DNA of 15,751 nucleotides from Bacteriovoracaceae bacterium UBA2428 (lineage in GTDB: Bacteria > Bdellovibrionota > UBA2428): the NCBI GenBank assembly GCA_002343545.1, contig DDRA01000070.1:673-16423 (forward strand), in the 5' to 3' direction. Of the stretch, positions 6,076 through 12,124 are shown one piece after another; the stretch's first letter is position 1, and each line of letters opens with the position of its first letter. A model generated the notes under the pieces. The model worked only from the letters and a program-made list of their open reading frames with translations. It did no database searches and had not been told where the DNA came from. The translations under genes were made by a program, and so were the position numbers.

Positions 6076-8541
6076 ATGCTCACACTCATGCGCCGATATT
6101 CCATGCTTAGTCTCGTTCTGCCTTCGATGCTCGTAAGCTCTTTTGCGCGAGCCGAAACGGATTGCGGCGCCGTCGTCAAAGCGGTCGTCGAAGCCCGCGC
6201 CAAGATCGCGGAGGCCGACGCCGGGAAGAAGCTCCAAAAATACGTCGTCGTCAAACCGAAGGGCTGGCTCCCGAACCGTGGACCCGTGACGTACTTCTAC
6301 GACACGGCCCGCAAGATGATTCAGCGTTGGAACAAGCACTTCCACCCCGTCGGGTCCCTCGACACCTCCCACCGCCATCTCGCTTCGTCCAAGGTCGCGC
6401 TTTGGAGCGACTTCGTGAAACAAGGCTTCTTGGACATCGGCGACGACGGCGTGCCGACCAGCCCGACCCAACTCGATTTCCTTCGCAAGTTCTTCGGCGA
6501 GAGCTCCCGCACGACTTTCAAGAAAGAGCAGGTCGAGCAGATCCGCGCGACGAAGGATTTCATCGAAAAGTCGAAGGCCCTCATCGAGTACCGTCCGGAC
6601 GGCGGCAACGCCGTGGCCGACGACGTCGTCGAGACGATCGCCAAGATCAAGGCTTTCTCGAACGACCAAAGAACGATCATGACCGAGCTCAGTTCCGTGC
6701 TGTACGAAATGGAATCCATCCGCTCGCTCTTCGGCGAGTATAAAGTACCGGAGATCCTCGGCGACGTGCCGGGCATCAACCGCATGGCGGTCTTCTCCGA
6801 ATTTCCGCGGGAAGGCGTCGTCAACGAGATTCCGAAGTTCGGCGACCGCGCCGCTTTCTCGGCGACCTACGCCAACGCCGAAGACGCCGCCGTGCGCCTG
6901 AAGGCCCTGCGCGACAAGGTCGAGGACCTCAAAGGCAAGTCGAAGCAGCGTTCGCTCGACCAGGTCATCTACTTCAAGATCGTCGAAACCTACCACACGA
7001 TGCACCACCGCGAGTTGCAGGCGATGCAGCTCAAGTTCGGTAAGGAGATCCAGCTTCCCAAAGTTTGGCTCGACGTGATGGGCCAGATCGCCTCGGTCTT
7101 CGAAGGCGGCGTCTTCGGCGGCAAGTGGGCCAAGGATTACGCTCCCAACAGCGCCGCGACGGGCGCCGTCAAGAAAGTCCAGTTCACGGCCGAGCTCATG
7201 GCTTGGCTCAAGAACCGCATGCAAGTGCTGAAGGACGAGAAGACGCAGAGCTGGATCAAGAACACGCAAGAGTGGATGGAAGCCGCCATCAAGGCGAAAG
7301 ACCAGACCTTCGATCAACTCGGCCTCCGGGCTCTCAAAGAAGACGCGGACGTCGTCCAAAACTGGCGTTGGACGCGAATCGGTCGGGCGAGCCTCGGCTT
7401 CCTCGGTATCGTCGGCGGTGGCGGCGGACTCAAAGCCGTCATCGACCATCTGACCCAGGAAGCGCCCGAGATCGCGAAAATGCGCGTCAAGCGCGAGGAG
7501 TGCATCTCGGCGGAGCACGAAGAAGACGCCGAACTCCCCTGCCGCGAGTACCTCCAGCTCAAGTTCCCGGGCAAGACCCTGGCCGCAAACCACGGTTTGC
7601 TCGACATCACGAAGAACGGCAAATTCGTGGACAAAGAAGTCCAGGCCGAAGTCCAGTTGCTCGTGCAGGATCGCATGCGACGCTTCAAGGAACGCCAAGC
7701 GGTCGAAGGCGCTTCGCTCGCCTGGACCGAAGAGATGGGCAAGAGCGATCCCTCGTCGCTGGGCTTCCGCAACGACCTGCAGAAGGGACCGACCCTGACC
7801 CCGGCCGAGATCGCCGAGAAGAAGACCCGTTCGCAGAAATTCTTCGAGGTCATGTTGGGCGTGCCGCCCACCGCGGCACTGCAAGAGGCCTACAAACACG
7901 ACAGCCGCGAAGCGGACCCCGCCAAGAAGAAGCTGGCCCCGCTCTACGCCGAACTCGTCAAATCGTTCGTCAAAGTGCAGCCCGAGGGCATGTGGAACCG
8001 TTTCATGGCGAAGTTCAAGAAGGGCGAAGAGAACTCGCCCTTCGAACGGACTTTCCTGCGCTTTAACCACACGATCGCGATGAGCAACCCCGAGGCCCTC
8101 CAACACACCTTGGAGATCCTCTTCGCCCAACTCGAGCGGGAAAAGCTGATCGCGTCGATGATCGAAGAGCGTCTCGCCCCGAACGCGAACCTCGAGCAAA
8201 TCGAAGAGAACGAGAACCTCAACCGGGATCGCCTCTCTTCGATCGATCGTCTCATCGACAGCCGGATCCGGCTCTTGCAGGTCATCCCGGCCGCCATGGA
8301 TATGAGCACGCCCGGCCGTTACAACACGAAGCTGGGCTTGGCCTCGGACTTGAGCGACATCCTCCAGATCCGGAGCGGTCAGCTCGACGGCGAGCTCGAG
8401 AATGCTCGGTCCAAGAACGAGAACGACCGCGCGGAAGCCGAGCTCCGCAACCGGGTCGAACTCAGCCGCGAGCAACCGATGGGTGACGACAACGCCGCCG
8501 CCGGAGAAGGTCGGCGCGACGAAGGGGACGTTCCGAACTAA
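6076..8541 (+). CDS. Large exported helical protein of unknown function (821 aa)
   Basis: I do not recognise this family. The start at 6076 follows AAGGGGAGA and gives a signal peptide (MLTLMRRYSMLSLVLPSMLVSSFARA|ETDCG, cleavage near 26). The mature protein is strongly helical and charged, with long Lys/Glu/Arg-rich stretches and several likely coiled coils (for example about 150-260 and 700-745, including LAPNANLEQIEENENLNRDR). Around 437-459 there is a hydrophobic, glycine-rich segment (LGFLGIVGGGGGLKAVI) that could be one membrane pass dividing the protein in two halves. Two cysteines at 476 and 489 lie just after it. The C-terminus (about 790-821) is acidic and probably disordered. It ends in the multi-branched repeat before the DksA-like gene. 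Function, and whether it sits in the periplasm or inner membrane, cannot be said; its size and single-gene setting suggest a structural or scaffolding role at most as a guess. Confidence 0.8.
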   Translation: MLTLMRRYSMLSLVLPSMLVSSFARAETDCGAVVKAVVEARAKIAEADAGKKLQKYVVVKPKGWLPNRGPVTYFYDTARKMIQRWNKHFHPVGSLDTSHRHLASSKVALWSDFVKQGFLDIGDDGVPTSPTQLDFLRKFFGESSRTTFKKEQVEQIRATKDFIEKSKALIEYRPDGGNAVADDVVETIAKIKAFSNDQRTIMTELSSVLYEMESIRSLFGEYKVPEILGDVPGINRMAVFSEFPREGVVNEIPKFGDRAAFSATYANAEDAAVRLKALRDKVEDLKGKSKQRSLDQVIYFKIVETYHTMHHRELQAMQLKFGKEIQLPKVWLDVMGQIASVFEGGVFGGKWAKDYAPNSAATGAVKKVQFTAELMAWLKNRMQVLKDEKTQSWIKNTQEWMEAAIKAKDQTFDQLGLRALKEDADVVQNWRWTRIGRASLGFLGIVGGGGGLKAVIDHLTQEAPEIAKMRVKREECISAEHEEDAELPCREYLQLKFPGKTLAANHGLLDITKNGKFVDKEVQAEVQLLVQDRMRRFKERQAVEGASLAWTEEMGKSDPSSLGFRNDLQKGPTLTPAEIAEKKTRSQKFFEVMLGVPPTAALQEAYKHDSREADPAKKKLAPLYAELVKSFVKVQPEGMWNRFMAKFKKGEENSPFERTFLRFNHTIAMSNPEALQHTLEILFAQLEREKLIASMIEERLAPNANLEQIEENENLNRDRLSSIDRLIDSRIRLLQVIPAAMDMSTPGRYNTKLGLASDLSDILQIRSGQLDGELENARSKNENDRAEAELRNRVELSREQPMGDDNAAAGEGRRDEGDVPN

Positions 8542-8553
8542 GATGACACGCGG

Positions 8554-8658
8554 CTAAAAACGCGCAAAAATGAGATGACCGCTAGGCGGTCGCGACGAAT
8601 CGTATGTCGATACGTGAGCCGCGGCCAACACCGCGGGCCCTCGTTTTGCGCGTTTTAG
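8554..8658. repeat. Multi-branched inverted repeat (four-way junction) at a convergent gene junction
   Basis: The left arm 8554-8574 and right arm 8640-8658 pair over 19 bp, with two single A bulges and one G-T pair; the core is AAAACGCGCAAAA against TTTTGCGCGTTTT. Inside lie three separate perfect hairpins: GACCGC-TAG-GCGGTC (8577-8591), CGTAT-GTCG-ATACG (8601-8614) and CCGCGG-CCAACA-CCGCGG (8619-8636). The right arm contains the stop codon of the DksA-like gene (8655-8657). A-rich and T-rich flanks in both orientations would allow bidirectional termination of the two convergent genes. The three inner hairpins are more than a terminator needs, so a structured RNA or a cruciform-forming site is also possible. 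Confidence 0.7.
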
Positions 8659-9131
8659 TCTTCGGAGGGGCCGGTGGCTCCGCCGCCGCCGCTGTCATCG
8701 GCGTCGTAGGAACCCGGGTAGCCCGCGATCGCGCCGCTACCGCCCGAACGGTTCTTGCGACGCCGTTCCATTTCTTGCTGGGCTTCGAGCGAGAGACGGG
8801 TCCAGGGCGAAGCCGAAAGACGCTTGAAGCCGATCGGCTCCTCGGTCTCTTCGCAAACGCCGTAGCTACCCTCGTCCATGCGGTCGAGGGCTTCTTGAAC
8901 TTCGTATTCGAGTTGTTTTTTGCCGTCCAAGACGAGCTGGGTGCGCTGCATCTCTTCTTCGAAGCTCGAGCGATCGACTTCGTCGGCGGCGCCTTTGTCG
9001 TCGTTGTCGTCTTCCGTCAGGATGAGCTCGAGCTCCTTGATTTCGGACGCGAGCGAGGTGCGCTTGGCTTCCAGCTTCGTGCGAAGCTCCTTGAGTTGTT
9101 CGGCCGAGAGCCCGGAAGCATTGAACGACAT
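8655..9131 (-). CDS. DksA/TraR-family regulator with degenerate zinc finger
   Basis: 158 residues. ATG 9131 is preceded by GAGGAGG, so an upstream in-frame ATG is not used. N-terminal coiled coil at about 8-85 (EQLKELRTKLEAKRTSLASEI, then EEEMQRTQLVLDGKKQLEYEVQEAL) with an acidic turn, DDNDDKGAADEVDRSS (41-56), in the place where DksA carries its catalytic tip aspartates. The zinc-finger module follows (DEGSYGVCEETEEPIGFKRL, then SPWTRLSLEAQQEME), but only Cys93 of the usual four cysteines remains; Thr96, Ser114 and Ala117 occupy the other positions. Cys-poor DksA paralogues that work without zinc are known, for instance in Pseudomonas. DksA-type proteins bind the RNA polymerase secondary channel and alter initiation with ppGpp. 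A Gly/Ser-rich acidic tail (130-158) is extra. Confidence 0.88.
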   Translation of the reverse strand: MSFNASGLSAEQLKELRTKLEAKRTSLASEIKELELILTEDDNDDKGAADEVDRSSFEEEMQRTQLVLDGKKQLEYEVQEALDRMDEGSYGVCEETEEPIGFKRLSASPWTRLSLEAQQEMERRRKNRSGGSGAIAGYPGSYDADDSGGGGATGPSED

Positions 9132-9179
9132 GGTAGAACCTCCTCGAAAAGAGCCCCCATCCTTATCGTTTTCGCCAAG

Positions 9180-9415
9180 CGCGGGCAAGGTCCCGCACTT
9201 GCTGTGACGAAAATGCCAAGGGGCCTCAGGGCTCCTTTCGAAGCTCGGTAAAGACTTCTTAGGTGGAGAGGCCGAGGGGCGAAGGCTAAACGAAGCCCTC
9301 TGGCAGTCCCGGAATGGCGAGTTCGCCGAACAGGCGGCTGAGGGACCCCATATTTTGGGGAGGGAAACTCGCTATTCCGGGACGGCCTCAATTCTGAGGC
9401 CGTTCCCTTTTTTTT
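9180..9415 (+). ncRNA. Structured non-coding RNA on the plus strand, unknown class
   Basis: A 310-base gap between two minus-strand genes carries a run of plus-strand structure ending in an intrinsic terminator, so a separate plus-strand RNA is likely. Elements in order: hairpin GCGGG/CCCGC (9181-9196); GAGGCCG (9268-9274); hairpin GAGGG/CCCTC (9275-9300, extended by GCC/GGC); a 17-bp stem 9307-9323 with 9366-9382 (one G-U) enclosing CGCC-GAACA-GGCG (9324-9336) and CCCCA-TATTT-TGGGG (9346-9360); then the terminator. The heptamer at 9268-9274 can pair with 9383-9389 to close the whole structure, or 9383-9389 can form the terminator. The 5' end is uncertain: about 9262 or earlier. No plus-strand gene follows, so a trans-acting RNA is favoured over a riboswitch. 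A divergent 6S RNA is one candidate; I see no diagnostic motif of SRP, tmRNA or RNase P RNA. Confidence 0.6.
9379..9415 (+). terminator. Rho-independent terminator of the plus-strand RNA
   Basis: CGGCCTC (9383-9389), loop AATTCT, GAGGCCG (9396-9402), extended by A-T and GGG/CCC pairs around one bulged T, then eight T (9408-9415). This is the only textbook intrinsic terminator in the window, and its U-tract shows that transcription runs on the plus strand, opposite to both neighbouring protein genes. Confidence 0.9.
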
Positions 9416-9441
9416 GGAATTAAATCGATCAGTTAAAACGG

Positions 9442-10569
<1,128 letters not shown>

Positions 10570-10705
10570 GATCAGGAGTGCTAGCAGGGGTCGACTCCGT
10601 AGAAAAGCCGCGCTCACGCATGCCGCGCCGCTCGATTGGCTTCTGGCACATTTTTGGGGCGCGCGACGGTGGAAGCCTCGGGTGGGCTCCGTTAACCTGA
10701 AAGCT
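10570..10705. promoter_or_regulatory. Divergent mrp/icd promoter region
   Basis: 136 bases between divergent mrp and icd. On the plus strand TAACCT (10693-10698) lies seven bases before the icd ATG; on the minus strand TAGCAC (10578-10583) lies eight bases before the mrp ATG. Neither gene has a ribosome site, so both boxes may be -10 elements of leaderless transcripts. The -35 regions are not convincing. A T-rich run (about 10649-10655) lies between them. Confidence 0.4.
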
Positions 10706-11701
10706 ATGCAAAAAATCGCCCTTATCCGCGGGGACGGCATCGGTCCCGAAATCTCCGACGCCGTGACCGAGATCCTCAATACGGCCTGCCCGCAACTCGA
10801 ATGGGTCCCGGTCGAAGCCGGCCTCGGCCTCATCGAAAAGATCGGCAAAGGGATCACCGACGAAGGGATCAAGACCCTGGCCGAGACCCGCATCTCGCTC
10901 AAGGGCCCCACGACGACTCCGGTCGGCGGCGGCCACCGCTCGATCAACGTGACGATCCGCAAGACGCTCGACCTCTTCGTGAACGTGCGCCCCGTGCGCT
11001 CGATCCCGGGCGTCGAGACTCCCTTCAAGAACGTCGACATGGTCATCGTGCGCGAGAACATCGAAGACACCTACGGCGGCGTCGAACATCGCCAGTCCGA
11101 GGACCTCGCGCAGTGCTTGCGATTCATCACGCGCAGCGGTTCGATCCGCTGCCACCGTTACGCCTTCGAGATGGCCCGCCGCGAGAAGCGCAAGAGGGTC
11201 ACCTGCGTCCACAAAGCCAACATCATGAAGATCACCGACGGCCTGTGGCTCGACGCCTTCCGCGAGGTCGCCAAGGGCTACCCCGACATCCAGGCCGACG
11301 ACATCATCGTCGACAACTGCTGCATGCAGATGGTTTCGAAGCCCCAGCAGTTCGACGTGCTCGTGCTACCGAACCTCTTCGGCGACATCGTGAGCGACTT
11401 GGGCGCGGGCCTCGTGGGTGGACTCGGCGTCGCCTCGGGCGCGAACATCGGCACGTCGGGCGCTATCTTCGAACCCGTGCACGGCTCGGCCCCCGACATC
11501 GCGGGCAAGGGCCTCGCCAACCCGACGGCCATGCTCTTCTCCGCGATCTCGATGCTGCGCCACCTCGCGCGCATCGACGAGGCCAACCGCGTCGAGCGCG
11601 CCTTGCTCGCGACGCTCGGCAACCCGGCTACCCGCACGAAGGACCTCGGCGGCACGCTCGGCACCCAAGATTTCAAACGCGCCCTTATCGCCAACCTTTA
11701 A
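10706..11701 (+). CDS. icd: NAD-type isocitrate dehydrogenase, catalytic domain
   Basis: 331 residues. It oxidises isocitrate to 2-oxoglutarate in the TCA cycle in the cytoplasm. Family marks: RGDGIGPEI near the start, TPVGGGHRSINVTIRKTLDLF (isocitrate-binding Ser/Asn/Arg), NVRP, VRENIEDTYGGVEH (isocitrate rather than isopropylmalate type), HKANIMK with the catalytic lysine, VDNCCMQMV, and the metal-binding aspartates of NLFGDIVSDLGAGLVGG. The cofactor loop EPVHGSAPDIAGKGLANPTA carries Asp-Ile where NADP enzymes have Lys-Tyr, so NAD is the predicted cofactor. The length fits the short catalytic core. Longer relatives (Thermus and rickettsial type) have an added C-terminal domain of 100 or more residues, which here follows as the next gene in the same frame after one TAA. 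Homoisocitrate dehydrogenase is a less likely reading. Confidence 0.92.
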   Translation: MQKIALIRGDGIGPEISDAVTEILNTACPQLEWVPVEAGLGLIEKIGKGITDEGIKTLAETRISLKGPTTTPVGGGHRSINVTIRKTLDLFVNVRPVRSIPGVETPFKNVDMVIVRENIEDTYGGVEHRQSEDLAQCLRFITRSGSIRCHRYAFEMARREKRKRVTCVHKANIMKITDGLWLDAFREVAKGYPDIQADDIIVDNCCMQMVSKPQQFDVLVLPNLFGDIVSDLGAGLVGGLGVASGANIGTSGAIFEPVHGSAPDIAGKGLANPTAMLFSAISMLRHLARIDEANRVERALLATLGNPATRTKDLGGTLGTQDFKRALIANL

Positions 11702-11719
11702 GCGACGGAGACGAAAGAC

Positions 11720-12004
11720 ATGAAACTCGTCGGTATGGATGTTTTCGTGGTGAGCTCGGGACTGCCCAAAGTCCCCGAAAAAATCGCGGGCTTCGAACTC
11801 AAGGCCATCAGCAATCGCGGCACCAAGGTCTGGCCGGGGGCGACGCCCTCGATCCAGCTCACCGATTCCTTCGGTTGCCGCTACCTTTCGCCGAACCCGC
11901 AGCCGCTCGCCTTGCTCGAAGCCCTCGAGAAGGCCGGCTTCACGTGGGTCCACGTCGAGAAGCTGCACGACTTCGGCGACAAGCCCGGCTACAGCGCCCT
12001 CTAG
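11720..12004 (+). CDS. Stand-alone isocitrate dehydrogenase C-terminal-domain-like protein (94 aa)
   Basis: 94 residues resembling the small C-terminal domain of the long Thermus/rickettsial isocitrate dehydrogenases: MDVFVVSSG at the start, LKAISNRGTKVWPG (27-40), TDSFGCRYL (48-56), then a helix LALLEALEKAGFTWVHVEKLHDF (63-85). In those enzymes this domain sits after the catalytic core and helps oligomerisation. Here it lies 18 bases after the icd stop in the same frame; bases 11702-11719 contain no stop and would read ATETKD if the TAA were passed. A GGAG at 11707-11710, nine bases before ATG 11720, supports separate translation, so the two products probably assemble. The family match is by eye from remembered sequences. 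Its last codons and stop form the left arm of the inverted repeat at 12001-12124. Confidence 0.72.
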   Translation: MKLVGMDVFVVSSGLPKVPEKIAGFELKAISNRGTKVWPGATPSIQLTDSFGCRYLSPNPQPLALLEALEKAGFTWVHVEKLHDFGDKPGYSAL

Positions 12005-12124
12005 AATTCATTTGGGAACCTCGTCTGCGGCGTCCTCGGTCGACTCATGTATAGGAATACATTTCGCTCCCTCGAGTCCGGGGGCGCCCAGCCTTGCATC
12101 CAAGGCCCCCAAATGAATTCTTAG
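12001..12124. repeat. Multi-branched inverted repeat spanning both stop codons of a convergent pair
   Basis: Left arm 12001-12016 (CTAGAATTCATTTGGG) pairs with right arm 12108-12124 over 16 bp with one bulged T. The arms include the TAG of the upstream gene (12002-12004) and the TAA of the usher-like gene (12121-12123). Inside are a long stem, GGCGTCCTCGG (12029-12039) with CCGGGGGCGCC (12078-12088), all paired with two G-U; an apical hairpin ATGTAT-AGGA-ATACAT (12047-12062); and a separate hairpin GCCTTG-CATC-CAAGGC (12091-12106). The plan resembles the element at 8554-8658 although the sequences differ. A bidirectional terminator is the simplest role. Confidence 0.7.

Noticed and set aside
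6019..8475. Long minus-strand open frame opposite the 821-aa exported protein
   Set aside because: The plus strand has the ribosome site, a signal peptide and balanced protein composition; the minus frame is a codon-mirror shadow rich in Asp, Arg and Val.
8554..8658. Integron attC site
   Set aside because: Neither of the required core motifs (RYYYAAC, GTTRRRY) is present, the flanking genes are convergent rather than in a cassette series, and no integrase is seen.
9262..9320. Glycine riboswitch-like look (GGAGAG, then GCCGAGGGGCGAAGGC, then CTCTGGCA)
   Set aside because: The conserved CTCAGGCA and AAAGGAC blocks are absent, and there is no glycine-metabolism gene downstream on that strand.
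10570..11070. N-terminal extension of mrp upstream of 10569
   Set aside because: It would run through the divergent icd gene, and Mrp homologues begin shortly before the Walker A motif, as with ATG 10569.
12001..12124. Insertion-sequence or MITE interpretation of the inverted repeat
   Set aside because: No target-site duplication is evident outside the arms and the arms include coding bases and stop codons of both genes; no related copy occurs elsewhere in the window.
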